DNA from: Rhodeus uyekii
Taxonomy: Eukaryota > Chordata > Actinopteri > Cypriniformes > Acheilognathidae
DNA length: 64,000 nucleotides
Reading direction: 5' to 3'
Assembly (NCBI GenBank): GCA_037043235.1
Contig: JAWRVZ010000055.1
Coordinates: 2,283,501-2,347,500 of the forward strand
Shown: positions 50,675 through 64,000 of the stretch, in pieces
How the letters are laid out: every line of letters starts with the position of its first letter
Position numbering within the stretch: the first letter of the stretch is position 1
Translations under genes and position numbers: made by a program
The notes under the pieces: generated by a model
Databases searched by the model: none
The model's input: the letters and a program-made list of their open reading frames with translations, nothing else
Told to the model about the DNA's origin: nothing

Positions 50675-53600
50675 GACTAAATGTGAGCATTTACTCATCT
50701 CACTCGCAGAAAAAAAGATTCAGTATTCCTCAAAAATAATAACATCAGTGAAATGAAAAAGATTATCATTGGCTTTGCTTATTTATGACCCTACGCGAAT
50801 TTGTGCTGCTCTTTATGCTTTAATGCTGGTCATTATGGAAAAGATCCGGCTGCATCTGTGTTCTTTAATGTGCATATTCTACATAGATATATTTCTACTC
50901 TCATCTGCGCTTTTATGGGATTGCAGTTTAGTAAATTCATTTAAAATCTTGACAACTATCTTTAGCATGTTCTTTATTAGCAATATCTGAGTCATGAATG
51001 AATGACTCTTTTGAGTCAAATCTTTTCAATGAATTGGTTGATCCTGACATGATCTGACTGATTTGTTTAAAAAAATCAAGTTCTCCGTGAATCAATGACC
51101 TGGTCAGAGCAGTTTGGGTATATGCCTTATACAATCTCTAATGTATAATATTTAAAAGGCTTAGAATACGGTACATAAATCATATGGATTATTTTATGGT
51201 GCTTTTATGCTTTCTTTGGAGTACCGCAGTCCCAAGAGATTGGTCAAACAAAATAGTTGACATACAGAATGTAATTTTCTTGTTTTTTAATTTAATAAAA
51301 GAAAAAATATTTTAAACATGAAGGTGACTAACTAGTTTAATAACATTGTTAGGTTTATTTCATTGTAGATTTGCATTTTCTTGTGAATTTACTGTAGATA
51401 ACATAAAATGCTCTTGTTTTGTGTAGGATGAGTGATGAATGCTGATGCATTAATTTTGTCTATGAGTGTCATTCCTAATAAATTACACACAGACTTGTTA
51501 GTTACTATCAAAAATGATAACACTAATTGTTATTACATATTTTAATCAACTGACAGCCCTACTACTTAGGCAACAAAATTAGCATGTCTTTAAGAGGGAG
51601 AAAAACCTAGAGAGATAAATGGAAAACAGCCAGATGAGGTCAAATGTCACCACTGTGTTTGGACAGGAGCCCAGTTGAAGATCTCCTTTCCTCTTCACAA
51701 ACCTTACCTGTTTATGTGCAGTATATGCATGCATGTCACAATGGTCTGTGCCTGGGGCAATACCACAGAACACAGACATCACATGATAAAACTGTCTGAA
51801 CACACCAGCACACTTTCGTGCAAACACGGCAGTTGAGGTTTGGCAGTTAATGAGGTAAACAGGTACAGTATTTTTATGAATGGAGTCAGGTGAAGTTGAA
51901 AAAGGAAATTCTGATGTGTTTGTTTGTTTGTTTATGTGTGTGTGTGTGTTAGCAAAGGCAGGGACAATCCTGTGGCTCAGTGACACCCGGTAGGTTATGC
52001 TAGGAATTAAAGCAGATTGAAAAGAGTGGTATTTCTCTATCTGCACAGTAACCGCTCTGCAATCTCAGCTGCAGGCATTGCCTTCATTCAATCATCACTA
52101 GCACTCTTTCACACTCTATTTCTTTCACTCGCAGTTACTCAGAATCTGGACACATCCACAATGGCAGAGCAGGAAAAACTAGACATGACAGCAGGTCTAA
52201 CTGACTTAAAAAAAACCTGAGGGCTGTTTGTGTAAAGGAACCATTAGCCCAAAAATGTTGCCAGTGCTCACTCACCCTCCATGTTGTTTCGAGCAGATTA
52301 CTTTCTTTACACAACAAAAAAAAGACGATATTTATTGTTTGAAGCGATCTTTTCCATAGTATTTAAAACAGTAGTAGATTAAGTATACGTTCCATCTCCA
52401 AAATAAAAGTAGAGGAGAAGATTTACACTGAATATCAAACATACATAGCATACAACTTAACAAAATATATGTTAAATAATATAGTAGAACAAAGTAGCAC
52501 AAAGTATGGACTAAATATAATTGTATGCATGTGTGTCTTTTTATTGGCTTTTTTTTTTTTGTCTTTATGCTTGGCCATAAAAATCAGTCACAAAAATCAT
52601 TAATTGTGTGAAAAGAGCAACTTGGACATTTTGATTTGTAACAAAAGGGTTCAACAATTAATTTCCATTTGTTTTCATGACTTTACTACTTATTTAAGAT
52701 TTCAGAATTTGAGAACCAATTTGAAATATACACAGTAATACGTTTTAGAGCAGAGCAACTAAAAACAGTATCATGATTATAGAAATTTCAAGACATTTAA
52801 GCTTTTATTAAAATCACCCATAAATAAATGTCTGTCATCTATCATTATGCATCTTTAAGCAAGAATGTCATTCAGGTTTGAAACAACAACAGGCAAATAA
52901 TAAATGATGATAGAATTTTCATTTTTGGGTGAGCTATCACTTTAAAGTTCCAAGTCTTTAAAATTCCACTTTTGATATGCAAGTAAAAACGAGATCATAT
53001 ACCCGCAACATCAGACACATTTTCGAGTTGCATGTATAACTGGGTTAAAGGGGATCTGAGGAATTTCTATCATTCTGCTATACAGCTTAACTGTCACTTT
53101 GAAAGAAAACTGATGTGTTTATTGCCGGCATAGGCATTTGTGTCCTGTAAGTTCTCATAAAATACAGAACAACATGTCCAGTTGTTGCTGTGCACACACA
53201 CACACTCCGTAAATCCAAGCCATAGCACGGCACAAATAAAACACACCAGCTGCCGGCCAAATGCATAAACACCAGGGCAAATAAAACCAGCGAAATAAAT
53301 AAGGCCACATTTATGAAGAGAAAAAGCAGTACCATACACGTTTGTACTGTAAAAAACCACAAAAAAAACCACACACTGTAGATCAGCCTGCAGATTGTGG
53401 TGTGAGTGGCCTGTAAATGCTTCATTTGGCCCCATTCAGTGGGATGCAGGCGACCCGCCCCTTAAAGCAACCACACGCTGCTCTCCTCCTGCCTCACGCC
53501 CCTCTATCACCTCACTCTCCCCACCTACACCAACCCACCTGTCACCTCCACCCATCACCTCCTCATCTCAGTCACCTCCATAATGAGCTATAAATGTCAG

Positions 53601-54475
53601 GCGCTGTGGCATATGAAGGGCCAAGGGAGCTCGCACACACCCCTGAGACTAAAGGTGCTGGCGGTTGGGTAGCTGGGGCCCTCTCCCGGATGTTGTGCAG
53701 CCTTGAAAGTCGAGAAGGTGGCGGCTCTCACCAGGATGACGGCGCCTGTGGGAGAGGGGTGATTTTTTTGGCCCGGTGCCGGAGCCGGGTCCCATCCTCC
53801 CACGCCTGTGTGGTCCTGGATCGTATTAGCAGCCCAGTACACATACATATTATAACTTCAAAATCCATAATAGACATATGTAGGAGCTGTGTGGAAATTC
53901 CCGCAACTCTGCCTTAACCATGCACAAACTCAATGCATTCCACTTCTCCAGGCAATAACTTTTCAGCCCATCAAAAATCAGGGCACAGTCACACATGTTG
54001 CAGTAGTACACACTCCTCTCCAGATTGTTTGGCTGTTTTCTGTGCAGAGTAATGTTAGTTCAGTTTGCCATTTGAGTTCATATGGTTTAAGAAAAGCTGA
54101 AAATGTTATTGGAGCATTACCAAAGCAATTTAATTTAAGCTATTGTTTTTGCCATTTTTCCATGGCTTGATAAAAAGAATTGGGAGGATGGAGAGAAAAA
54201 AAATTATAGATCAGCTTAATAGTGAGGAATTTCATTAGTGGGGAAATTGCTTACAACTCTTTCATTTTGATAAGGACTCCTTTTTCAGTAACAGGCTGAA
54301 TGAATGAATGAATGAATGAATGAATGAATAGCACTCCTCGGATCTAAATATGCCTACTTCCCTATTAATTGGTTTGTGAAATACAGAAAGTCAAATGAGT
54401 AACATGTCCAAATCCACTCCATACATAAAACAGTATGCAAAAAAGAAAAAAGTTAACCCATACATAATTAGAGAG
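50675..54475. other. non-coding region with a GC-rich block
   Basis: Mostly AT-rich, with no exon recognised. A minus-strand GGGATAGTTCA-type fragment lies near 52905-52945, and a GC-rich block at 53430-53850 of unknown nature has no coherent protein. A (TGAA)n run is at 54297-54329. Confidence 0.4.
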
Positions 54476-54479
54476 AATA

Positions 54480-55590
54480 TACTTTCCCTTTCAAGGGATC
54501 GTGTGCTGCGTTAAAACGCTTTGGGAACGCTTTGCATGATTATGTCATGAAACAAGTGTGAAATCCGACCAATGGTGTGAATGAGCGTCAGAGGCAGGTG
54601 ACGTCATGAACCAGGAACTAAAGGCATGTCAAACACAGACAGCGGCAGCTTATATGTCTTCAGGAAGGGCTATAATGTGAAACATTTTTGTCCTATTTGG
54701 TGTCGTTTCTCCCATTTTTGCATTTTGTTTAAAAATAAAAGAAGAAAAATAATGGTGAGAGATTGTGTGTTCCTTCCTGCAATACACATGTTGTCAGGGT
54801 TCTGCCACATTCGGTCTAGTAATCTCTTGTTGTTGTGGCGGAGCTCTGACACTACCATAATGTCTCGCGTTTGATTTTGTGTGTGTGCACGGCCTCGAGG
54901 ATTCGCTGGGTGTGCTCACTGCAAGCAGTTTCCAATGAGAACGCTCCGCTCCTGCGACCAGGATCGCGGTCCTCAAGACTGAGGTGCCGAGGCACAAAGG
55001 TGATCTAGGTCTTTGGGATCGCAGATGGATCTTTAAACCTTAACATCAGGGCTTACCATTCTTTCACAACCTCCACACAGAGATGTCAAGGTCGGATGCA
55101 TAGGAGCTAGAGAAAACGACTATGGAGCGATGCCTAAAGTGGAGGGGGCGCTTCCCAAGCTCACCCCCAGATAGAAGGAGGTTCTCAGCTCTCAGCCACA
55201 GCCTTCTAGTGTTAAGACGGATTTGAGGACTGTCCTTATTGTGAAGAAGGCTGCAGGCAAGAGGCCTCAACAAAAGCGTCAGGCCTCTGAGGGCAGTCAC
55301 CTCCAGGGGGAAGCGGTCAACACCTCAGTATACGGAGCCCGTTTTCCCTCTGATCCCTCAGGATGCCATTCTGCTAACCCTGCCGCCTCACATGCTTCAG
55401 TGCGCAGTGGTCCCTGGCGAGTTCTTAAATCAGTTCTCGCCCGGAAACGTAGCAGCACTGGGATGGGATGCTCTGGGATATCTTGAGGAGGGCCTCAGAG
55501 CAGTCACTCTGGTTGTTCCCTGCCAGTGCGCTGCTTCAGGGCGCTGGAGTAGTGGCTCGAAAAATACCAGAGGGGTAAAAAATTAATAGT
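54480..55590 (+). mobile_element. DIRS-type retrotransposon, 5' part, with nested DNA transposon fragment
   Basis: The leader blocks AAAACGCTTTGGGAACGC and AAATCCGACCAATGGTGTGA are typical of fish DIRS-like elements. They are followed by a degenerate gag-like region on the plus strand (54900-55560) with many stops. A TGTCAGGGTTCTGCCACATT fragment at 54789-54895, homologous to the element at 20469-21274, is inserted in it. No reverse transcriptase, RNase H or recombinase was seen. Confidence 0.55.
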
Positions 55591-55754
55591 CGACTTATTA
55601 ATAGTCGAAAAAGAAACGTCATTCATCTAATGCAGTAGATACTCTGAAAGTATGCAATTTCAGACGTAGTAACTAACTTGTCACCACCTATTGGCATAAT
55701 GATATAACCTGCAGTAAACGCTTATGATTGGTTGGATATAAAAGTTTACTTCAC

Positions 55755-55862
55755 GTATATACATTTGGCATACTTTTATCCAAAGCAGTTCCTTGGGATT
55801 CCTTGGGAATCTAACTTATGACTTTAGTGCTGCCATTCTCTACTGTTTGAGCTACAGGAAGA
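55755..55862 (-). repeat. tRNA-like SINE fragment
   Basis: The segment ends CTACTGTTTGAGCTACAGG, the complement of a box A-like region. Upstream, TTTTATCCAAAGCAGTTCCT matches the body of a common cyprinid SINE-like repeat. Confidence 0.45.
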
Positions 55863-55869
55863 TTGAAAT

Positions 55870-57675
55870 TGAAATTATTTATTAATTTTAAATCAATTAA
55901 AATATATAAACATTTATTTAATTAACACTTGATTTTTAATTATTTACTTTAAAATACTTTTAAAATCATTAATAGAAATTAGGAATTTAATTACAGTAAC
56001 TGAAAATGTAACAGGCTTTAAAAAAGAAAAGAAGAATCATTATTCAACCAATTCTATCCAGACAGGATTAAACTTCTGAATGGACACCTGAGTTAGATTA
56101 AAAACAGTATGTGATTTGCTCTAATATTTACAGAAGTTGCAAGAAAAAACATGTCCGAACGGATGGGGGGAAAAAAGTGTGCCTGTGAAAACTAAGTTCC
56201 TCGAAGCAAACCCGTCTAAAAAGGGATGAAGAATGACGCAACAGGTTCAGATATGCGAAGCAGATAACACAGTGAAAGAAAGAGGAAAATACACGTGGAG
56301 GTGGGAGGCCAGGAGATGGAGGGTTTGTGGCAAATTGCCCCAAGGCATAAAATGAAACAGTTACTTAATCTTTTCTTTCCTGCATTCACTTCACGTCCTT
56401 TCACAGAGCCAAGGACTTTACCCAACAGGAGAGAAGGAGCGAGATGAAAAACTAGGTGTCCAACGGCTTCTAGCAGTGAATTTATCATTTTCCTGTATAC
56501 CTCTAAGTCTATGTACAAAGTGTCTATATATGTCTGTGTATCATAATCAGTTGTTTGTGCATATATGTAGCTATGTGGCCTCGATCTGCATTTAATAAAT
56601 GTGCATGTATAAGACTTCATAAGTATATGAAGATCACTCTTGTCTATTTATTTTTAAGTAAACACTTTGCTTACGAGGCTTGTGGATTGTGGGTAATGGG
56701 GATAGTGGGAATCTGTCTCAGACACTGGGTTTTCTGCATATATTATACCTTGCATCCTTACTAAACCCACAGTGCTGTAGGTGTTTCCCCGGAGGGCCAC
56801 ATCGAAGACCAACACCTAAAGTACAAACGGCCACTTTTACGACAATACTGCGTTTCTTACTCTTTTATAGTGCTGTGGCGTACAGAGGAAATGGACTGCT
56901 TGCACATGCTCCATACATTTGGCAGCCTGGGCTTCGCGTGTAGCCATAATGAGAAGTGCCGGCCCCCGGCACTTTATCAACAGGACAGCAGTTCAACGTG
57001 GCCCACTAACATAGCATGAGACAGGTCAATCCCTCCTTCACACTGACGCCTCGGGAGAGTCAGGAAACATTATGGAGCATAAACATTGATCATAACTGCA
57101 CACAGGGGAGGGACCGGAGAAATGAGGGAGAGAGAAAACCAGAGGAAAAGGATGAAAGGAGGATGAGGCCTCCTCTTAAGCCCTTTCTTTCCTTCTCACA
57201 GCTGAATTGGTTGGCCTGTATCTCTGCAATCAACATGTGGCACACACTCAATTTCTCTTCCCTGGATCATACAAAAAACCAGCTCAAAAGTTTTGTTCTT
57301 AAACCAAACTCATTGAATGGGAAGATACCAGTGAATAATCACTTAAATCTGTTCCTCACACATTATACTGTATACAACACTTTTTTATTACAAAATTTAA
57401 GGTTTCAATATCGACAACGGAGCGAGCCATCCAAAACACAAACCATATGTACTACTTTCCTCATACCGCAAATCTGATTCAAAGCAGTAATAGCGTGGCA
57501 TAACTCTGAACCTCTATGTGAAATAATGTAATAATAAAGTCTTATTCCTTGTCTGACATCATTTTTAATGCTACACTTATTCAGTGATGTGATATAGATT
57601 TTTTATGAGTAAGTGTCTATATCTATAGTCTATATTTAATTACACACACACACACACACACATACATACATATAT

Positions 57676-57740
<65 letters not shown>

Positions 57741-58540
57741 TACCTATAGTCTATATAGAATCTACAGTGCTGCAATATTTTGCAATCTTACTGTGCAGAT
57801 TATTTTACAGATAAAATAATCAAAAATATTATTTTTATTAAGTAAACTAAAGAAATGTCCAACTATATGGAGGATTTCTGGATGCAATGACGATTAAAGA
57901 GACTGAATTGAATCGTCAGTCAGTGAAATTATGGGAATACAAAAATCAATCAAAAACTTACAAGAACAATTTTTTATTTAAAAATGTGTATGAATCATAT
58001 TATTAATCTAGTTTAGAAAAAAAATATTATTTCCTGTTGGGTGGGCAAGTGGCCCTTGCTGTCACTAGTGGTTCTTCATCATAATGTGTCCACTCCATCA
58101 CGACCATATGGAATCTGAGAAGTCTTTGAGAGAACAGATGGCCCTCTAGATAGAAATATACTGCGCTAACAGCAGAGGCAGAGTACACACAAAAACACTC
58201 TTGGCTAGTAGCTGCAGGCTACCATCATTACACATGATCTTTGCACTCAGGTATCCAGGCTGAATGCAGGTACAGGAGAAACAAAATTGAGGTACTGTTT
58301 GAGTCTGGTAGATAATGACACAGAAGGGGATGATAACTTTCTAATGCAGAAAGCATTCAATTTCTCCACTCTTTCTTCCCTGTGTAACAGATATTATTGG
58401 ATTTACAGTAGGAATCAGATTAAATTCCAGGTATTCAAATTCCACTCCTTCACGAACACAGTTAAGCGCGCAAACCAGTATCATATGTGCTGCTGTCCAT
58501 GTGGACAGTATAATTTCAGCTTAAATCTACAACTCTCTGT
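55870..58540. other. non-coding region with a compound microsatellite
   Basis: No exon recognised. The 153-codon frame at 57016-57477 shows no domain. A compound (AC)n/(TA)n microsatellite occupies 57641-57732. Confidence 0.4.
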
Positions 58541-58546
58541 AATATA

Positions 58547-59132
58547 CAGTAATACCTTGAGATACGACCATAATGCATTCCAGGACTGAGCTCGTAACTC
58601 GAATTGCTTGTATCTCAAATCATTTTTCCCATAAGAAATAACAGAAAAAAATTAATCTATTCCAGCCCTCTAAAAAAACTCCCTTATCAATGCTAATGAA
58701 AAAGGAAAAAAACATGTTTTAAATTGCTATAGAGACATTAGAAAAAAATTATAGTATATAAGGAGTCCTGTCATATAAAATAAACTGTGGTTTTAATTAT
58801 GAGTTCTTACCTTCGAGACAGACAATAAAGTAGCGGCTAATGGCGGCATGTGCGAAGGAGGAGGAGAAGGGAGGGATAACGCAGATAATGCAAACACAAT
58901 ACTGAAGTGTAGTGTTTCTTCCCATATAGTGTATTGGATATCCCAGAACCTCATATGTATTATTATTAAACACACATAAGTCGTGCGCGAGAGATTCTTG
59001 ACCGGGGGGTGGTGTGCGCGCGATTGTTGAAACACACTTCCTCACCGCCAAAGCTACAACACCACAGCCCCTTGCAGCCGCTCACGGACCGGTCCGCGGC
59101 CCGACACCATTTCACCGGGGGTTGGGGACCAC
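58547..59132. mobile_element. composite of pogo-like and hAT-like fragments
   Basis: A pogo-like end, CAGTAATACCTTGAGATACG, starts at 58547 after TA and has no partner. A separate hAT-like end closes at about 59132 with GGGGGTTGGGGACCACTA, preceded by GGACCGGTCCGCGGCCCG. Neither copy is complete. Confidence 0.5.
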
Positions 59133-60721
59133 TACTATAAACTATTTATCATATAAATTATCCACAAACATGAAAGATCATAGTAAAGGCTCATAAAGCA
59201 GCCTGAAATATTTTGCCAATTACATTTCATGTTGAAAAAAAGCTTGTTGACAAACCTTTTTCATCATAGTTATTGTTAATGAATTGAACGCTACCTGAAA
59301 CGCCTCCAATGTTGTCTTAAATTGTTTTCTGGATAGGTAAGCAATTTGAAGTTTCAATATACATCTCAATATTTCACATTTAAATGAGTAGTCGTGTGTT
59401 GAAACTCACATTGAAACAAACAAAAAAAATCTTTTCAGAAGGAAGGGGTTCATAGAGACCAAAAACTAACAGAGCGTTACTAACAGACTGAAAAGAGAGG
59501 TGCTACAACAATATAAAATACATACAAAATTATGTTTTTGTTTTTTAAAATTTTCAAGCATAAACATTTTAAATCATTCAAGCATAAAAACCTATTCTAG
59601 CAGAAATGTAAATTAAATCACATTTGGTGGGCCGAGATCCAAAAATGGTTCACGGGTCAATTCTGATGGGAAAAAACAAAGCTAAATGCAAATAATGCAA
59701 TGGAACTTGTCACTGTGAACTCTTTTGAGGTTCAAGGTAGTGTAAAAACCAACAAACAAATTCACACACTTTCTAACATCCAACAAGTAATGCTGTAGAG
59801 ATTGCATGGAACAAATGGTTTTGAGTTTGCATTCTCTATTTTTCCCCTTGTAGAGAGTGCTGCAGTGTGTTCTGGGCATGATTAAAACACCGCTGGCAAA
59901 AGCAGTGTCTAAAGATGACGAGCATGAAACCGACACTATAGGTTGCAGGAGAAAGACGCCACTGTTCTGTGCATTAGAGGTGGAGAAAGTGAGCAAGAGG
60001 GAAACAGGTGACACTGTTACACAGTTACAGTGGCACTTGCGCTCTGACATACATACCGATTCAATAACTCTCAGGTTTCTTCACAGAGCTGTTGTCTGTA
60101 ATCCCCTGTAATGCTATACAGTAGCTGATCTTTGAACATGAGATTGTTTTACTGAATTTGGTTCAATTAACTTTATAAGCATCAACTTTAAACATAACCA
60201 ACATAAGGGAACAAATGCATAAAAAGGCCTCATTCATACATAAATCACTTCAGTCCTTCTTCCTTCCATCAAACTCTATTAAAAGAAGTGCAATTACTTA
60301 TTCACACCTTACAATGACAGCTCAGATGCCACAGGATTGAGTGGAAAAAGAGAAGGTTAGAGATAAAGAAAAAAAAAGATTAAAAAAAAGGAAGAAAAGA
60401 CTCAAAGGTATAGAGGAAAGAGGTGCTGGAAGATTGCGTTACTTCAAGGGCTTAGTGTTACAAAAAAATCCTCAATTAAGCAAAACAGAAAGAACACCTG
60501 TGGCCGCACACCTGCGAGTGAAGGCAGTGGTGATATCTTGCACTTACTCGACGTTCACATGGCAGAAGTAGTTGTGTGATAAAATCTGTGTAAAAAATGC
60601 AAACAAATTCATAAACATATCTAAACAACCAGATAACATTGTTTCGATGTGGGGTTGGCATAAAAGATAATTGTATACGAGTCAAAATCTGCTATGGGCT
60701 AATGTAAAAAACGTTCATATT

Positions 60722-61785
60722 TGGGGCTGAGCGATGAATTGTCATATCAAGATAAATGTATGTACAGTAATCCCTCACCATTTCGCGGTTAAAGTTTTGC
60801 GGCCGCAGATTTTTCAAAAATATTCAACGAAAAATAAAAATTCTAAAATACCGCCATACCGAAGGCCGTATTGCGAAAGCAGCGTTGTTTCATCATGATG
60901 TGTGAGAGAAACGGTTTCCCAGGATGCCAGACAAAGAGAGAAACTCTCTCAGAGGCTTTGTACACACCCAAGGGCGCTCAGACAAGACACGTGATTGGTT
61001 CCCGGCGCAAGATCGACCAATGAGAGCACGGTCGGTAAGGCTTTATAATGAAATAGATTTAATTAAAATATAAAGTATAAATATACATATTTTAAACATT
61101 CTGGTACTACACACACATCTACGGACATTCCTGGGAGGCCAATCCTACAAGAATTTCACCTATTGCTGAGGTTTCCAGTCCCTCTCGATAAACGAGGGAT
61201 CACTGTATATGGATAAATCTAACAGCTATCGCACAGCAGCACTAAAAAATACAACAGACGCTCACAGTGTTTTCAGAGTGGTTTCATCTGCTGTCAATAT
61301 ACTGTAAGAGAACATGAACACAAGCTTTTAACTGCTTCATTTGAGAACAAATACATCAAATAATTACTAAAATAATTAAAATAAAAGCTTGGAGAAGAAA
61401 TTAAGACAGAAATGTATCACTACTGTACATTATAATGTACTTCTCAAAATAATACAGAGGAAATTATAATTTTTAAGGAATGTTAGATTAAAAAGTTTGA
61501 TCAAATTGTTAAAGTTTATATACATTTATATTAAATAATAAAAAATACAGAACCCCCCAAAAAAATGTAATGGAAAAAACATGATTTAGGGGAAAATAAA
61601 ATGGAAAGGGGAGCTACACTGTGGGGTTCAATGGTGAACAAACAAGTTTACATGTTAACATTCATTCTCAAGGTCTAACAAATATGTGGAAAGCATTTCC
61701 TTACCCATTAATGGTAAATTAATTTAGCGATAAATATTGATGTCGTATGTGATTATATCGTTGGCCATATCACCCAGCTGTAATC
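60722..61785. mobile_element. hAT-like element interrupted by a pogo-like MITE
   Basis: The left end GGGGCTGAGCGATGA and the right end ATATCACCCAGCTGTAATC are roughly inverted. The MITE at 60765-61205 lies within it and so inserted later. The remaining body is AT-rich and non-coding. Confidence 0.45.
60765..61205. mobile_element. pogo-like MITE
   Basis: The ends CAGTAATCCCTC and GAGGGATCACTG are inverted, with TA on each side (60763-60764 and 61206-61207). The element is 441 bases with no ORF of note. Confidence 0.85.
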
Positions 61786-62334
61786 AACTTTTATTGGAAA
61801 ATTCAACAATTATCAAACTTTGAAAATTGCCTTAATCTTTTAAACAACTGAGAAGATCGTGATTAAATTACATTTCATAAAAATCATCTGGAGTGTTAAA
61901 TTGGACGACCAAAGGGACTCATCTCAAGATTATCCATTTAAGTTCATCTACTGGCAAAATGATTAAAATTATGGAAAATAATCAAATCAGAATGGGTAAA
62001 AAAAAAACACGTTGAACGATATTCACTAACTTGACAAAGTTTGGTTGTTTATTCTCTCTAGCATGCAGTGTGAAGTATTTCACTCATCATTTCAGCGTAA
62101 TTATAAAACTGCTGGAGATATTTATTTATTATACTTGAAAAATGTAAGTAAAAATATGCTAAATATATTTAAATAAAAACATATTTGCTTAAAAAAATAC
62201 GTTACTCAAAAGGTTTGTCAAATACGTCAGTAAAAAAAAAGAAATCAATCATTTAATTTTCATTAAATCAAAATGTAGTAAAGACTTTTAATAATGTTGC
62301 AAAACTGTTTATACTTTCTATAAAATAATCCTCA

Positions 62335-62525
62335 GAAAATGCATCACAAATTCCACAAAAATATTAGGCAGGACATATATATTTATTAATATTACACACA
62401 AGTATATATATATAAAAATAGAAAACATTTACTTCAAACTTATAATAGTAATAATAATATATTTTTAAAAAAGAAAAAGAAAATAAAAAAGAAAATATCT
62501 CACTAATCCCAAACTTTTTAATGGT
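62335..62525. repeat. family B repeat fragment
   Basis: Contains ACTAATCCCAAACTTTTTAATGG-like and CACAAAAATATTAGGCAGGAC-like blocks shared with the other family B copies. Confidence 0.4.
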
Positions 62526-63608
62526 AATGCATATATTCAGACATTTTTTTCAGAGAATCTCACATAATAATACTTCTCCAGTAAATAATCCTGCTTAGGC
62601 AAGACTTCGATCGAAATTAAATAAAAGCAGTGGCTGATGCAGAAAGACAAATCTACTAAAATCACTCTTCTTTATTGCGCAAATATACACGATTAAACCA
62701 AACGAGTTTCAATTTTACAGCTGAGAAGGAAAGCGAGATAGAGAGAGGTACTAAGTAAAGAGAGATATTGACAGATTGGAAGAGAAACAAAAAATGGTAA
62801 AGAATGGAGAGTAAAAGGAGGGGTTGTGCACCTGAGACACACGGAGAGGGACGCTGAGGGATTCTGATTAAGTGGTGCGGCTGAATGGTTTCCATTCTTC
62901 CTCAGCACTCTCTATGACTCTGGTTTCACAAGAGGAATGCTGCTTATAGAGTCAGAAAGACACACACACACACATAGAGCAAAAAGGCAGTGGCTCTCTG
63001 TCAAGAGCGCATCTTTCATGGGAGTTAACGCTCTCTCAGACAAACAGTCACGGCTGGGAGATTCCGTGAGGCCTTTGGGCCTCGTTCCATCGTGCTTTAG
63101 TAAACGTAATGCTGCCATGCCTTCTTCTCTCAACACGCCATCATTTGAACAGATGAGGTAAATATTGTGCCTCCTCCACCTAAATCACTCCAGCAGCAAC
63201 CAATCCCCCCCTAATCCCCACATGACCGTCGCAGTACCTCAGCCCCGCCTATAGGGGCCCAAACACAAACAACCCACCTATACGTTAAATCAGGGGATGA
63301 GCAGCAGATTAAAGCTTTCTTAAACCCTCAACGTAGCAGATAAAGTCTCCCTTAGACTACCCTCAAACGACATGTCGGTACTTGGTCAAGCTAGGATCTG
63401 AAAAAATTATCTTGTTCTGGTACACTGCATCCTGTCCTTTATTCTCTGCAATTGACCCACTAAGCCTGTAGTAACACAGAGTGAGCAATAGAACATATAA
63501 ACATAATCTCTACATATTGTGAGACAACAAATGTTTAATTGTAGTTTAATATGTTTAATAATTACAATATTTACCATCTCAGATAAATATTGGATTGTAA
63601 GATTTATA

Positions 63609-64000
63609 CAGTGGAATCCACTTATCTTGAGCTCGGTTAACTCGCCAACCCTATTATGTCGACGTTTTTGAAGTGGAACTGCCAAATTCCCTATTTGTCT
63701 TAGCAATTTTTTTATTGGTTATGTCGATTCTTTTATGAACGCCGAACCCTAATATCTTGAGCACAAATGAGTAATGACTACTGATTGTACGTAGTTCACT
63801 GAGTATGCGTTGAGTTCCCGTTGCACGTACAGTGTCGCGCAGCTGCAGAAGAACTCGCGGAAGTGGCGGAAAAATAAAGCCTTCTAGATGCTATCTTGGA
63901 AGAGGAGGTGCAGGAGTTAGCATCACTGTCCAGGAATTCCCAGATTACATTGACAATTTTTTAAACGTTTTTTTGCAACCCCCGAGGTCGTCGACATAAC
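63609..64000. mobile_element. pogo-like element running off the right edge
   Basis: It starts CAGTGGAATCCACTTATCTT after a TA and matches 14995-15150 over its first 170 bases, including GTCGACGTTTTTGAAGTGGA. The last bases before the edge, GAGGTCGTCGACATAA, look like internal sequence of the same family. The right end is outside the window. Confidence 0.7.

Noticed and set aside
53594..53917. 107-codon frame in a GC-rich block
   Set aside because: GC-rich DNA yields long chance frames; both strands are equally open and no motif is visible.
57016..57477. 153-codon plus-strand frame
   Set aside because: Low-complexity charged stretch followed by composition typical of non-coding DNA; no domain or splice signals.
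62662..62908. Minus-strand ATG followed by a donor-like CTCAG|gtgcac, considered as an upstream thra coding exon
   Set aside because: The phase does not fit the exon at 27514, and the true start exon was found at 41743-41798.

Overview
The window is vertebrate nuclear DNA from a ray-finned fish, most likely a cyprinid (carp, goldfish or zebrafish relatives). It is AT-rich and full of CA/GT and AT microsatellites, hAT, Tc1/mariner and pogo-like DNA transposon relics, DIRS-type retrotransposons, and short repeats that I recognise from cyprinid genomes. There is no bacterial, viral or organellar gene organisation.

The only cellular gene I can support is a thyroid hormone receptor alpha gene (thra) on the minus strand. 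Eight coding exons can be read from the start codon at 41798 to the stop at 14112. Every junction has GT/AG borders and the phases agree. Together they give 1230 coding bases, a 409-residue nuclear receptor with the A/B domain, two-zinc-finger DNA-binding domain, hinge, ligand-binding domain and AF-2 helix. The start exon also carries about 194 bases of 5' leader with several upstream AUGs, behind a strong splice acceptor. At least one further noncoding exon and the main promoter must therefore lie to the right of 41993; I could not locate them. Fish have two TR-alpha paralogues. The N-terminus here looks more like what I remember of thrab than thraa, but that is from memory only.

Layout: 1-1200 holds a Tc1-like copy; 1200-9200 is mainly unremarkable non-coding DNA with a few repeats; 9206-9640 is a short inverted-repeat element; 9640-14111 is low-repeat DNA that probably includes the thra 3' UTR; 14112-41798 is the thra coding span; 41799-41992 is its leader. 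Within the thra introns lie at least two hAT elements, one with a perfect and one with a perfect 8-bp duplication on both sides (17061-17535 and 29425-29970), a TIR element, a decayed DIRS element, a palindromic Tc1-like element, a larger hAT relic, and a candidate internal promoter with an alternative first exon (33629 to about 33850). From 42000 to 64000 there is non-coding DNA with further transposons: a hAT at 45689-46889, pogo-like MITEs at 48600-49351 and 60765-61205, a TIR element with a decayed protein-coding exon at 49498-50674, a second DIRS relic at 54480-55590, and a pogo-like element running off the right end.

No confident NR1D1 (Rev-erb alpha) exon, the usual convergent neighbour of mammalian THRA, was seen to the left of the thra stop.
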